Shown here: in pieces, positions 34,827-43,978 of the stretch
Layout of the letters: the number at the start of each line of letters is the position of its first letter
Numbering within the stretch: the stretch's first letter is position 1
Assembly: GCF_022815725.1 (NCBI RefSeq)
Contig: NZ_JALGRF010000001.1
Coordinates: 1 to 64,000, forward strand
Direction of reading: 5' to 3'
DNA length: 64,000 bases
DNA from: Streptomyces sp. APSN-46.1
Lineage (GTDB): Bacteria; Actinomycetota; Actinomycetes; Streptomycetales; Streptomycetaceae
Notes under the pieces: generated by a model
The model's input: only the letters and a program-made list of their open reading frames with translations
What the model was told of the DNA's origin: nothing
Database searches by the model: none
Program-made: the position numbers and the translations under genes

Positions 34827-36998
34827 ATGAGCGAGTCCACCACGATCCGCTGGGAACAGGACGAGACCGGCGTCGTCACCCTGATCCTCGACGACCCCAA
34901 CCAGTCCGCCAACACGATGAACCAGGCCTTCAAGGACTCCATCGCGGCGATCGCCGACCGCGCTGAGGCCGAGAAGGACTCCATCCGGGGCATCATCTTC
35001 ACCTCCGCCAAGAAGACCTTCTTCGCGGGCGGCGACCTCAAGGAGATGATCCGGCTCCGTCCGCAGGACGCGCGGATCGCCTTCGACACCGGCACCGCGA
35101 TCAAGCGCTCCCTGCGCCGGATCGAGACCCTCGGCAAGCCCGTCGTCGCCGCCATCAACGGCGCGGCCCTCGGCGGCGGTTACGAGATCTGCCTCGCCTC
35201 CCACCACCGCGTCGCCCTCGACGCGCCCGGCTCGAAGATCGGCCTGCCCGAGGTCACCCTCGGCCTGCTCCCGGCCGGTGGCGGTGTCACCCGTACCGTC
35301 CGCCTGATGGGTATCGCCGACGCGCTGCTGAAGGTGCTGCTCCAGGGGACCCAGTACACCCCGCGGCGCGCCCTGGACAACGGCCTCGTGCACGAACTGG
35401 CCGCCACCCCCGAGGAGATGCTGGCCAAGGCGCGCGCCTTCATCGACGCGAACCCGGAGTCGAAGCAGCCGTGGGACGTCCCCGGCTACCGGATCCCGGG
35501 CGGCACGCCGTCGAACCCGAAGTTCGCCGCGAACCTCCCGGCGTTCCCCGCGAACCTGAAGAAGCAGCTGAACGGGGCCCCGTACCCGGCTCCGCGCAAC
35601 ATCCTGGCCTGCGCCGTCGAGGGCTCCCAGGTGGACTTCGAGACCGCGCTGACCATCGAGGCCCGCTACTTCACCGAGCTGGTCACCGGGCAGACCGCCA
35701 AGAACATGATCCAGGCGTTCTTCTTCGACCTCCAGGCCGTCAACGCCGGCCGCAGCCGCCCGCAGGGGATCGAGCCGCGCGAGGTCCGCAAGGTCGCCGT
35801 CCTCGGCGCCGGGATGATGGGCGCCGGAATCGCGTACTCCTGCGCCCGCGCGGGCATCGAGGTGGTGCTCAAGGACGTCACCCCCGAGGCCGCCGCGAAG
35901 GGCAAGGCGTACTCCGAGAAGCTGCTCGACAAGGCGCTCTCCCGGGGCCGTACGACCGAGGCCGAGCGCGCCGAGCTGCTCGCCCGGATCACCCCGACCG
36001 CCGAGGCCGCCGACCTGGCGGGCTGTGACGCCGTGATCGAGGCCGTCTTCGAGGACACCGCGCTCAAGCACAAGGTGTTCCAGGAGATCCAGGACGTCAT
36101 CGAGCCCGACGCGCTGCTCTGCTCCAACACCTCCACGCTGCCCATCACCGGCCTGGCGGAGGGGGTTTCGCGCCCCGCCGACTTCATCGGCCTGCACTTC
36201 TTCTCGCCCGTCGACAAAATGCCCCTGGTGGAGATCATCAAGGGCGAGCGCACCGGCGACGAGGCCATCGCCCGCGCCTTCGACCTGGTCCGTCAGATCA
36301 ACAAGACCCCGATCGTGGTCAACGACTCGCGCGGCTTCTTCACCTCGCGCGTCATCGGCCAGTTCATCAACGAGGGCGTGGCGATGGTCGGCGAGGGCGT
36401 CGAGCCCGCCTCCGTCGAGCAGGCCGCGGCGCAGGCCGGCTACCCGGCCAAGGTGCTCTCCCTGATGGACGAGCTGACCCTGACCCTGCCGCGCAAGATC
36501 CGCAATGAGACCCGGAAGGCCTTCGAGGCCGAGGGCCGGGCATGGGCCGAGCACCCGGCCGACGCGGTGATCGACCGCATGGTGGACGAGTTCGGGCGCC
36601 CCGGGCGCAGCGGCGGGGCCGGCTTCTACGACTACGACGAGGCGGGCAAGCGCGCCGGCATCTGGCCGGGGCTGCGCGAGCACTTCACCAAGCCGGACGT
36701 CGAGATCCCCTTCGAGGACATGAAGGAGCGGATGCTCTTCTCCGAGGCCCTGGACACCGTCCGCTGCCTCGACGAGGGCGTGCTGACCTCGATCGCCGAC
36801 GCCAACATCGGCTCCATCATGGGCATCGGCTTCCCGGCCTGGACGGGCGGCGTGATCCAGTACATCAACGGCTACGAGGGCGGCCTGACGGGCTTCGTCG
36901 CCCGGGCCCGCGAGCTGGCCGCGCAGTACGGCGAGCGCTTCACCCCGCCGGCGTCGCTGGTCGCGAAGGCCGAGCGCGGCGAGACCTACACGGACTGA
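34827..36998 (+). CDS. fadB: fatty acid oxidation multifunctional protein (enoyl-CoA hydratase / 3-hydroxyacyl-CoA dehydrogenase)
   Basis: 723 residues from ATG 34827; GTG 34821 is in frame. Residues about 1-200 are the crotonase domain (FFAGGDLKEMIRL oxyanion loop, INGAALGGGYEICLAS, GLPEVTLGLLPAGGG with both Glu-bearing segments). Residues from about 325 form the NAD-binding dehydrogenase (VAVLGAGMMGAGIAY), with catalytic HFFSPVDKMPLVEII and PIVVNDSRGFFTSRV. Two C-terminal 3HCDH domains complete it. With FadA it completes beta-oxidation in this operon. A strong terminator follows. Confidence 0.95.
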   Translation: MSESTTIRWEQDETGVVTLILDDPNQSANTMNQAFKDSIAAIADRAEAEKDSIRGIIFTSAKKTFFAGGDLKEMIRLRPQDARIAFDTGTAIKRSLRRIETLGKPVVAAINGAALGGGYEICLASHHRVALDAPGSKIGLPEVTLGLLPAGGGVTRTVRLMGIADALLKVLLQGTQYTPRRALDNGLVHELAATPEEMLAKARAFIDANPESKQPWDVPGYRIPGGTPSNPKFAANLPAFPANLKKQLNGAPYPAPRNILACAVEGSQVDFETALTIEARYFTELVTGQTAKNMIQAFFFDLQAVNAGRSRPQGIEPREVRKVAVLGAGMMGAGIAYSCARAGIEVVLKDVTPEAAAKGKAYSEKLLDKALSRGRTTEAERAELLARITPTAEAADLAGCDAVIEAVFEDTALKHKVFQEIQDVIEPDALLCSNTSTLPITGLAEGVSRPADFIGLHFFSPVDKMPLVEIIKGERTGDEAIARAFDLVRQINKTPIVVNDSRGFFTSRVIGQFINEGVAMVGEGVEPASVEQAAAQAGYPAKVLSLMDELTLTLPRKIRNETRKAFEAEGRAWAEHPADAVIDRMVDEFGRPGRSGGAGFYDYDEAGKRAGIWPGLREHFTKPDVEIPFEDMKERMLFSEALDTVRCLDEGVLTSIADANIGSIMGIGFPAWTGGVIQYINGYEGGLTGFVARARELAAQYGERFTPPASLVAKAERGETYTD

Positions 36999-37007
36999 CC
37001 GCGCCCC

Positions 37008-37039
37008 GCCCCGGGCCCGCCCCCGCGCGGGCCCGGGGC
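37008..37039. terminator. bidirectional terminator after fadB
   Basis: A perfect 13-bp stem GCCCCGGGCCCGC/GCGGGCCCGGGGC with a 6-base loop lies between the stops of the convergent fadB (36998) and maltokinase-cap (37049) genes, 9 bases from each. Confidence 0.8.
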
Positions 37040-37048
37040 GACTTCCGC

Positions 37049-37726
37049 CTACCGGTCGCGGTCGCGCAGGGCCGCGAACACCCCGCGCTCCTCACCGCCG
37101 TCCGGGGCGGACCACCGGGCCAGTACCTGGCCCCGGACAGCGTCCGCGGCGGGGGCGGGCCCGGGGCGCAGCACCCGGGACAGGGTCAGGGCCGGCACCG
37201 GCCCTTCCAGCCCCGCCGGGCCCACGGTGAGGACGGTGGCGTCGGCGGTGTCCGTCACGGCCCTGGGGCCGGTCAGGCCCACCGGTGCGCCGGCCCCGTC
37301 GGGGCGCACCTCGACGGTCGGGTCGGGGGTGTCGCTCTCGTTCTGGGCCTGGGGCTCCGCCCGGCCCGCCAGCAGCGCGAGCAACTGGTCCACCAGGACC
37401 GGGTCGTGGGCGCCGTCGTAGATCCAGCGCGTGCCCAGTACGCCGTGCTCGCTGGTGCCGATCAGGGCGGCCTCGCCGCCCTCCAGGGGGGCTCCGCGAT
37501 AGGTGAGCGGGACCTGGTAGGCGACCGGCGCGCCCCCGGAGTCGTCGGTGACCACCATGAACTCGATGCCCACCTCGCCCTCGGGGTCGTCGAGCCGGAA
37601 GCCGCCCGCTTTGGTGAGCCGCGCGGTGCCCCCGGATCCCTGGTACCAGGGCTTCAAGGGGACCCAGCCGCTGAGGAGTTCGAGCTTGGTCGGGGTCATG
37701 GTGGTGGTGTGGTGGATGACTGCCAT
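37049..37726 (-). CDS. maltokinase N-terminal cap-like domain protein
   Basis: 225 residues from ATG 37726. The segment LELLSGWVPLKPWYQG and the following TYRGAPLEGGEAALIGTSEHGVLGTRWIYDG match the cap domain that precedes maltokinase in Mak proteins, here as a stand-alone protein (CG0192-like); the kinase domain is absent. The C-terminal half (about 130-225) has AVTDTADATVLTVG and resembles its second beta-rich unit. Its start lies 10 bases after the stop of the MerR regulator, so they form one transcript. Function unknown. Confidence 0.75.
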   Translation of the reverse strand: MAVIHHTTTMTPTKLELLSGWVPLKPWYQGSGGTARLTKAGGFRLDDPEGEVGIEFMVVTDDSGGAPVAYQVPLTYRGAPLEGGEAALIGTSEHGVLGTRWIYDGAHDPVLVDQLLALLAGRAEPQAQNESDTPDPTVEVRPDGAGAPVGLTGPRAVTDTADATVLTVGPAGLEGPVPALTLSRVLRPGPAPAADAVRGQVLARWSAPDGGEERGVFAALRDRDR

Positions 37727-37736
37727 GGCCCTGAAC

Positions 37737-38522
37737 CTACCCGGGCGCCCCGGAGCCCGCGCCGGGGGCCGGTCCGGTGCCGGGGCGGGCGGTGTCAGCC
37801 GTCTCGGAGACGAACGCCGCCCGCAGTTCATCCTTCAGCGACCGCTGGAAGGCCGTCACCAGCGCCTGGACGACCATTGGTTGCATGTGCGCCGACAGGG
37901 CCTTCATCGACTCGACCCGCTCCGGATCGCTCTCGCCCTCCGTGAACGGGCCCCACACCTCGTCCCGGAACAGCGCCGTCAGCTCGTGCGCGGCCGACCG
38001 GGTGTGTTCCAGCAGCACCTTGCGCGCCGCCAGGATCGTCTCGTGCGCGATCGGTACGTCGAGCAGCGCGACCCCCAGCCGCAGCAGGCCGACGTCCACC
38101 CGGAAGCCGTCGCCCGCGGGGGCGAGCACGTTCATCGCCGTCAGCCGCCGGACATCGGTGTCCGACAGGGTCCGTCCGGCCCGCTTCTCCAGCTCGGCCA
38201 TGGACACCTCCCGCGCCGCGTCCGGAGCCCAGGTGGCCACCAGCGCCCGGTGGATGGCCAGGTCGTGCGCGCTCAGGTCGTCGGGCAGCGCGTCCAGGTA
38301 GCGCTCGATGGCCGACAGGGTCATGCCCTGGTGCTGCAACTCCTCGATCAGCGCCAGCCGGGAGAGGTGCTCCGGACCGTAGTGGCCCACCCGACGAGGA
38401 CCGATCACGGGAGGGGGCAAAAGCCCCCGCGTGCTGTAGAACCGTACGGTGCGAACGGTGACGCCCGCCCTGGCCGCCAGCTCGTCGATGGTGAGCATCG
38501 GCTCGGGTGCCTGGTCGGTCAT
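37737..38522 (-). CDS. MerR family transcriptional regulator
   Basis: 261 residues from ATG 38522. The winged HTH at about residues 9-80 begins MLTIDELAARAGVTVRTVRF and continues with YSTRGLLPPPVIGPRRVGHY. The long C-terminal part (about 100-261) is helical and lacks a Cys-rich metal loop, so an organic effector is more likely. It ends in a Gly/Pro/Ala-rich tail. It is divergent from the acyl-CoA synthetase gene and an inverted repeat lies between, so this gene is the probable regulator of fatty acid activation. Confidence 0.9.
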   Translation of the reverse strand: MTDQAPEPMLTIDELAARAGVTVRTVRFYSTRGLLPPPVIGPRRVGHYGPEHLSRLALIEELQHQGMTLSAIERYLDALPDDLSAHDLAIHRALVATWAPDAAREVSMAELEKRAGRTLSDTDVRRLTAMNVLAPAGDGFRVDVGLLRLGVALLDVPIAHETILAARKVLLEHTRSAAHELTALFRDEVWGPFTEGESDPERVESMKALSAHMQPMVVQALVTAFQRSLKDELRAAFVSETADTARPGTGPAPGAGSGAPG

Positions 38523-38560
38523 CGTCTGCGCCTCGCTCTCTGCTCCACAGCTTGGGTTCA

Positions 38561-38573
38561 ACAGTATTGCTGT
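38561..38573. promoter_or_regulatory. inverted repeat ACAG-TATTG-CTGT, candidate MerR operator
   Basis: The repeat lies midway between the MerR start (38522) and the synthetase start (38608), in the position expected for a MerR site between -35 and -10 boxes. TTGGGT stands 7 bases to its left on the + strand. Confidence 0.5.
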
Positions 38574-38607
38574 CGCACCAACGATGTGAAACGGCCAGGA
38601 GCTGCCC

Positions 38608-40485
38608 ATGACCACGAAACTGCGACTGCCCGGACAACCCGAAGAGCTCACCCTCCCCGCCCTGCTGGCCCGCAACGCCGCCGAGTACGGGGACCTCCCC
38701 GCCCTCTCGTGGCGCACCGGCACGGGTCCCGGCACCGGCACCAGCACCGGCACCGCCCCCGACGCGGACGGGTGGACGACCCTCACGTGGGCCGAGGCCC
38801 GCCGCGAGGTCGCCGTCCTCGCCTCCGGCTACGCCTCCCTCGGCATCGAGCGCGGCGAGCACGTCCTGCTGATGATGGGCAACCGCCCCGAGCACTGGCT
38901 CAGCGACCTCGCCCTCGTCCACCTCGGCGCCGTCCCCGTCACCGTGTACGGGACCTCCGCGCCCGAGCAGATCGCGCACATCGCCCGCCACAGCCGGGCC
39001 CGGGTCGCCGTCGTCGAGGGCGCGCGCGAACTCGCCCGGTGGGAACCGCTGCTGGCCGACGCCACCGTGGCCCTGGAGCGGCTGGTCGTGGCCGAGGCGG
39101 CGGAGGCCGGCCCGCACCTGGCGTACGGCTCCCTGCACGCCGGCGGTGCCCGGCCGCACAGCCGCGACGCCTTCGAGAAGGCTTGGCGGGAGGCGCGCCC
39201 CGAGGACCCGCTGACCGTCGTCTACACCTCGGGCACCACCGGCGACCCCAAGGGCGTCCGGCTGACCCACCGCAACATCATGCTCCAGTCCGTCCGCCTC
39301 GACCGGCGCGTGGACCTGCCGGAGCACGCCGAGCACATCTGCTACCTGCCGTTCGCGCACATCGCCGAGCGGATCCTCGGCATCTACCTGCCGCTCCTGC
39401 GGGCCGCGCACGTCCGCCTGGTCGCCGATCCCGCGGCCGTCGCGAGCGCCGTACGGGAGCTGCACCCGGTGCAGTTCTTCGGCGTGCCCCGGGTCTGGGA
39501 GAAGCTCGCCGCCGGCGTACGGGCCGTCCTCGCGCGGCTTCCCGAGGAGCAGCGGCAGGCCATCGAGGCCGCCAACGACCTGGCCCGGGCCTGGGCCGGC
39601 CACCGGGAGCGCGGCTCCCGGATCCCGGCCGCGCTCGAAGCCTCGTACACCCGGGCGAAGGAGCAGGTGCTCGACCCGCTGCTGGGCCTGGCGGGGCTGG
39701 ACCGGCTGGTCTGGACGGCCAGCGCCACCGCGCCCATGCCGATCGACGTGGTCCGGTTCTGGGCGGGCTGGGGCATCGCCATCATGGACGCGTGGGGCCT
39801 CACGGAGACCTCCGGCGTGTGCACGGTCAACAGCCCGGACGGCTTCCGGCTGGGCTCGGTGGGCCGCCCGATCGAGGGGCTGGAGCTGCGGCTCGCCGAG
39901 GACGGGGAGATCCACACCCGCGGCGCGACCGTCTTCGGCGGCTACCTGCGGCCCGACGGCTCGGTGGAGAGCGCGGCCGACGCCGAGGGCTGGTTCCCGA
40001 CGGGGGACATCGGCCGGCTCGACGAGGACGGGTTCCTCTGGCTGACCGACCGCAAGAAGGAGCTGATCATCACCTCGACCGGCAAGAACGTCTCACCGGC
40101 GTTGGTGGAGAACACGGTCAAGGAGCATCCGCTGATCGGCCAGGCCCTGGTGCACGGCGACGGCCGCTCCTACCTCGTCGCCCTGCTGGTCCTGGATCCG
40201 GAGCTGGCCCCCGCCTGGGCGGCCGCCCGCGGCATCGAGGCGGACTCGCCGAGCGCGCTCGCCGCACACCCGCAGGTCCGGGAGGAGATCGCCCGGGCGG
40301 TCGGGACGGCCAACGCCCGCCTCAACCGCACCGAGCAGATCAAGAAGTACCGCCTGCTCACCGAGGAATGGGGCCCCGAGTCCGGGGAGCTCACCCCGTC
40401 GCTGAAACTGCGCCGCCGGGTGGTGCGGGAGAAGTACGGGGCACTGATCGACGCCTTGTACGAGGACGCGTCGCCCACCCCGTAG
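38608..40485 (+). CDS. fadD: long-chain fatty acid-CoA ligase (AMP-binding)
   Basis: 625 residues from ATG 38608, after GGAGCTGCCC. Activates fatty acids to acyl-AMP and then acyl-CoA. The P-loop-like motif VVYTSGTTGDPKGVRLTHRN is at about residue 203; DAWGLTETSGV at about 393 binds AMP; GWFPTGDIGRLDEDGFLWLT and DRKKELIITSTGKNVSP at about 465-490 form the hinge; the Lys in EQIKKYRLL near 578 is the adenylation residue. Near residue 35 is a Gly-Thr repeat insertion (GTGPGTGTSTGTAP). Feeds the beta-oxidation operon upstream. Confidence 0.93.
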   Translation: MTTKLRLPGQPEELTLPALLARNAAEYGDLPALSWRTGTGPGTGTSTGTAPDADGWTTLTWAEARREVAVLASGYASLGIERGEHVLLMMGNRPEHWLSDLALVHLGAVPVTVYGTSAPEQIAHIARHSRARVAVVEGARELARWEPLLADATVALERLVVAEAAEAGPHLAYGSLHAGGARPHSRDAFEKAWREARPEDPLTVVYTSGTTGDPKGVRLTHRNIMLQSVRLDRRVDLPEHAEHICYLPFAHIAERILGIYLPLLRAAHVRLVADPAAVASAVRELHPVQFFGVPRVWEKLAAGVRAVLARLPEEQRQAIEAANDLARAWAGHRERGSRIPAALEASYTRAKEQVLDPLLGLAGLDRLVWTASATAPMPIDVVRFWAGWGIAIMDAWGLTETSGVCTVNSPDGFRLGSVGRPIEGLELRLAEDGEIHTRGATVFGGYLRPDGSVESAADAEGWFPTGDIGRLDEDGFLWLTDRKKELIITSTGKNVSPALVENTVKEHPLIGQALVHGDGRSYLVALLVLDPELAPAWAAARGIEADSPSALAAHPQVREEIARAVGTANARLNRTEQIKKYRLLTEEWGPESGELTPSLKLRRRVVREKYGALIDALYEDASPTP

Positions 40486-40495
40486 GCGGGGCGGT

Positions 40496-40525
40496 CCCGC
40501 ACCCGGTGGACGGACCGGGTGCGGG
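40496..40525 (+). terminator. terminator after the acyl-CoA synthetase gene
   Basis: A perfect 12-bp stem CCCGCACCCGGT/ACCGGGTGCGGG with loop GGACGG begins 10 bases after the stop codon. It lies left of the insertion-element remains, so it belongs to the fadD transcript. Confidence 0.8.
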
Positions 40526-40560
40526 GGCGCGGGGCGGCGGCTGAGACGTGATCCGTAAGT

Positions 40561-40880
40561 TCAGATGGTGTTGATCTTGAGGTTGTGGAGCACGGCGAAG
40601 GCGCGGGTGGTGTCGTTGATCGTTTCGCCGCGCCTGCGGTGCTGGAGTAGGGCGCGGTAGTACTTGAGGCCTCGGGTGCGCTGTGGTACGCGCCGTCGCC
40701 GATGACGAGGCGGTGCCCGGCGACCTGTTCGGCCATGGTGGCGCGGAGGGCCACGATGTCGTTGCGGTTGCCGGGCCAGGCGTGCCGGCGGCGATGACAC
40801 GCCGGTCGTGGACGCGGTGGACGGCGGCCAGGCCGACGTCGAACCCGGCGAGCAGGGAGCGGGGCCGCAGGCCGCTGTGC
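40561..40880 (-). pseudogene. IS5-family DDE transposase, C-terminal remnant
   Basis: Three frames must be combined on the - strand. Near 40870-40780 it reads RPRSLLAGFDVGLAAVHRVH and VIAAGTPG; near 40780-40690 NRNDIVALRATMAEQVAGHR and VIGDGAYHS with the central Asp region; near 40680-40561 LKYYRALLQHRRRGETINDT and AFAVLHNLKINTI, then stop. This is the end of an IS5-type transposase; the piece joining the second and third parts is also shortened. The N-terminal half is missing where the TnpB-like gene begins. Confidence 0.7.
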
Positions 40881-40966
40881 TGAGGGTGGACCTATCGAGT
40901 CTGCGGAAGCTGACCTCACGAATGATGTACTGTAAGTGAGGTAATCGTGACGGGGGGTGACGAACA

Positions 40967-42843
40967 GTGCAGGCTGGCCAGACGCGGAAGTTCCGGGGAA
41001 GGAACAAGGCCCCGAAGTGGACCAAGCCCAATGGCGGGCAGGTCTCCGTGATCGTGCTGCCGCTGGCCGTCACTAACCCTGCCGACCTCGCCCGGCTGAA
41101 TGGCCTGTACGGGGCGATGTGGTCGATCAAGCGGGCCGTCCAGCGCGACGCCCGCGCCAAGGTTGATGCCTACTGGGCCGCCTGCCACGAACGCGAGGAG
41201 CAGGGCCCGAAGGCTGTACGGCAGCGCCTCGGCCTGTCCCGTGAGGCCCTGGAGCGCTGCGCGTACAAGCACCTTGAAGGCTCCGGGCACTTGAAGCACC
41301 ACGTATCCAAGGCCCTGGCCATGCACATCGCGGATGAGGTGTGGAACGGCGTCTCCCGGCACCTGTTCCCCGACGCCACCAGCCACCGGTTCGGCAGGCC
41401 GAAGATAGGCAACTGGCACGACTTCACCCGGATTCCGGGCCGCGCCCGCTCCCACACCACCGAGAACAAGTGGGAGACCTTCCGCCTCGTTGGCACCCTG
41501 ACCGGCCACGCCATGGCCTACACCGACGGCGGTCAGCAGGCGCTGATGCAGCCGCGCCGGATGCCGAAGCCGACCGCGCCGGACGGCAGGGTGCCTACGG
41601 GCAAGCTCACCACTGCGGGCAGGCCCGGCATGCGCAAGGCCACGTGGTGGGACCACACCGGCCCGCTCGCCGTGGTGTTCGCCGGAGGCCCCGACGGCAA
41701 CCGGGGTGACCTCGTTGTCCCCGTCCGCATTCCTCAGCAGCCCGGCCAGTGGGCGCGGGTGCAGCACTTCCTGTCCAACCCGCTGACCTGGCACAAGGTG
41801 GATCTCGTACGCCGCCGGAAGGCGTCCGCGACGGGTGGCTGGGTGTACGAGGCGCACCTGATGGTGCTCGGCCCACGCCCACCTCCACCGAGGTCACTCT
41901 CACCGACGCCGAGCAGCGGCTGTTGGTCAAGCAGGCGAAGAAGCGGCGGGGCCGGGCGCGGGCGCTGGAGCGCTCCCGCCGGGCGACGAACGCGGCCCAG
42001 TACGGGCTGTCGAAGAAGCAGACCGCACGCGCCGCCAGGCGTGCCGAGAACGGCCTCAAGCCCAAGGCGGTGACCGTGCCCGGTGGTGCCCGCGCCGCAC
42101 GCTCCGATGGGGTGCCGAAGCAGGCGTACCGCCGTGATCGGCTCTCCGCCCACTACCGTGAGCAGCGGGCCCGTCAGGCCGAACACGCCGCTGGCATCGC
42201 CGAGCACCGCAGGCACCGCGCCCGCCAGGTCGCCCGTGAGATCATCGCCGCCCACGGCCCCGTGCTGGTGGTCGAGGACTGCGACATCCGCACCTGGTAC
42301 CGGCTGTGGGGCAAGCGGCTCTCCCAGACCACACCGGGGATGCTGATCTCCGCCCTCACGGTGGAATGCGAAGCCGCGGGCGGCGGGCTCGTGCGGGCCT
42401 CCACCTGGTCCACCGCGCTGTCGCAGCACTGCCTGTGCGGCGAGCGCGTCTCCAAGACGCTGCGGGACCGTGAGCACAAGTGCATCGCCTGCGGCCTCGT
42501 CGGCAAGCGCGACCTCGTGTCCGCGGCCCTGGCCGCGTTCGTCCGCTTCACCGACGTGGACGACCCCAAGACCGCGTACCTGGACACCACACTCTCCCGG
42601 CACGCACAGATCACCTATGCGCAAGCGCTGGAAGAAGCGCTGCGGGAGTCAACCACACCGAGCCCGAAACCGCCCCGGCGGCCGGGACGCGTGGCAGTCC
42701 CACGGCAACACCGTGAGACCTCTGCTCCCCGAACCGCCGGACAGCGGAACCGAGCAACCCCGGATGAGCCACGCCCCATGCGTGACCACGCCGGACAGCC
42801 CGGTCACCGCCCCGGCCGCAGTCCACAGCTCACCCTCTGGTGA
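40967..42843 (+). pseudogene. TnpB-like RNA-guided nuclease/transposase gene, frameshifted
   Basis: GTG 40967 with GGGGGGTGA upstream opens a frame running MQAGQTRKFRGRNKAPKWTK to about 41870 (VYEAHLMVLG). The coding then continues in another frame with TSTEVTLTDAEQRLLVKQAK and ends at 42843; together about 620 residues. Visible in the second part are the RuvC-II Glu in VLVVEDCDIRTWYRLWGKR, the zinc ribbon CLCG...CIACG and the RuvC-III Asp in GKRDLVSAALAAF. A RuvC-I motif (first Asp) is not found where it should lie, exactly at the frameshift, so a deletion there is likely. Inactive. Confidence 0.75.
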
Positions 42844-42858
42844 ATTGCGGATCAAGTC

Positions 42859-43848
42859 TTAGCGGCCGATCAGCGGGTAGTGGTCGGAGAGGTTCGTGTA
42901 CGTGTAGGAGGTGCCCCAGCTGGAGACCGTCCAGGGCGCCGACTCCTCCTTCACCACGTTGTTCTCCCAGCCCGCCGGGCGGGCGTTGCCCTTGCGGTAC
43001 AGGACGTAGTCCAGGTCCTCGCGCGGGTCGGTCGGGTAGCGGTAGCTCGCGATCGAGTTCAGCGCGGTGTCGAAGGAGTACGGGTGACCCGTGCGCGTGT
43101 CCGAGCCGGCCAGGTCGGCGTTGGCGAGCATGGCGGCGAGCTCCGGCGTACGCGAGTCGACGTTCATGTCGCCGGCGACGATGACCTGCTCGTTCGCCGG
43201 GATGTTCTTGCCGTCCAGGAAGGCGTCCATGGCCTTGAACTGGCGGGCGCGCATCTCCGCCGCCTCGCCCGCGCCGCAGCCCGGGTCGGTGGACTGCGCG
43301 TGCGTGCCGACCACGTGCACCTTCGTGCCGTTCACGTCCAGCACGACGTAGGCGAAGCCCTTGTTGGACCACCAGTCGGCGCCGCAGGCGTCCTTGTAGA
43401 CGACCTGCTCCTTGCGGACTATGGGCCACTTGCTGAGGATCGTGACGCCGCCGTCCTCCGGGGTGGTGGAGGAGTAGGCACCGCCCGTCGCGTCCCAGCC
43501 GCTCTTGCTGCGGCCGACCACCGGGGTCTGGTACGGGTACTGGGCGGCCGAGTTGGCCTTCAGCGCGTCCGAGGCGCCGTTGTCGAAGGCCTCCTGGAGC
43601 ACGACCACGTCGTGGCCCTGGTAGAAGGCGGTCTTCGGGATTTCGGCGGCCCGGTGGTCCTGGCCCCAGTTCGGGTACAGGTTCTTGCTCATCAGGAACA
43701 CGTTGTACGAAAGGACGCTGAGCCGCGGGGTCGTGGCGGACTCGGCGGCCGTGGCGGCCGGCGCCGAGGTGGCGGCCAGCGCGCCGGCGGCGATCGCCGC
43801 GACGGCCGCGGCGGCGGCCCGGTGGCGGCGGGGGGAGGTGTGCGGCAT
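42859..43848 (-). CDS. secreted sphingomyelin phosphodiesterase (sphingomyelinase C)
   Basis: 329 residues from ATG 43848, six bases after GGAGA; ATG 43890 is an in-frame alternative. Residues 1-35 are a signal peptide with an Arg-His-rich start and an Ala-rich core. The mature enzyme has the DNase I-like endonuclease/exonuclease/phosphatase fold: LSVLSYNVFLMS, VVVLQEAFDNG (Mg2+ Glu), VHVVGTHAQST, VIVAGDMNVDS and NLSDHYPLIG (catalytic Asp-His). It cleaves sphingomyelin or related phospholipids outside the cell. Its stop TAA touches the right end of the insertion remnant. Confidence 0.92.
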   Translation of the reverse strand: MPHTSPRRHRAAAAAVAAIAAGALAATSAPAATAAESATTPRLSVLSYNVFLMSKNLYPNWGQDHRAAEIPKTAFYQGHDVVVLQEAFDNGASDALKANSAAQYPYQTPVVGRSKSGWDATGGAYSSTTPEDGGVTILSKWPIVRKEQVVYKDACGADWWSNKGFAYVVLDVNGTKVHVVGTHAQSTDPGCGAGEAAEMRARQFKAMDAFLDGKNIPANEQVIVAGDMNVDSRTPELAAMLANADLAGSDTRTGHPYSFDTALNSIASYRYPTDPREDLDYVLYRKGNARPAGWENNVVKEESAPWTVSSWGTSYTYTNLSDHYPLIGR

Positions 43849-43903
43849 GAGGTCTCCATCGTTCCTGCGGGGGAAGATCGGCTCCGTCATCCAAGCAGCC
43901 GCG

Positions 43904-43919
43904 GTTACCTCTGGGTAAC
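43904..43919. promoter_or_regulatory. inverted repeat GTTACC-TCTG-GGTAAC
   Basis: A perfect 6-bp inverted repeat with a 4-base spacer lies 55 bases upstream of the sphingomyelinase start and 60 bases upstream of the divergent oxygenase start. It is a candidate operator for either gene. Confidence 0.5.
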
Positions 43920-43978
43920 ACCCGTGACAAGACTTTCTGTCGGGAGCAAGGACGTCTGGCGCTCGCATACTGGATGCC

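Larger units (their letters stand above)
40545..42858. mobile_element. IS5-type remnant carrying a TnpB-like gene
   Basis: GACGTGATCCGTAAG at 40545-40559 and the complement of 42844-42858 (GACTTGATCCGCAAT) match at 12 of 15 bases as inverted repeats. At the left end the terminal part of an IS5-type transposase ends three bases from the repeat, as in intact elements. The rest of the interior is a TnpB-like gene. No target duplication is evident (CTGA left, TTAG right). The right boundary abuts the stop codon of the sphingomyelinase gene. Confidence 0.5.

Noticed and set aside
40170..40919. Single minus-strand gene of 249 codons across the end of fadD
   Set aside because: Only a middle part carries transposase-like residues; the rest is antisense to fadD, and the transposase needs three frames.
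43895..43925. PHO box upstream of the sphingomyelinase
   Set aside because: Only one 11-base unit resembles GTTCACC (5 of 7) and the next matches poorly; the inverted repeat is the better description.
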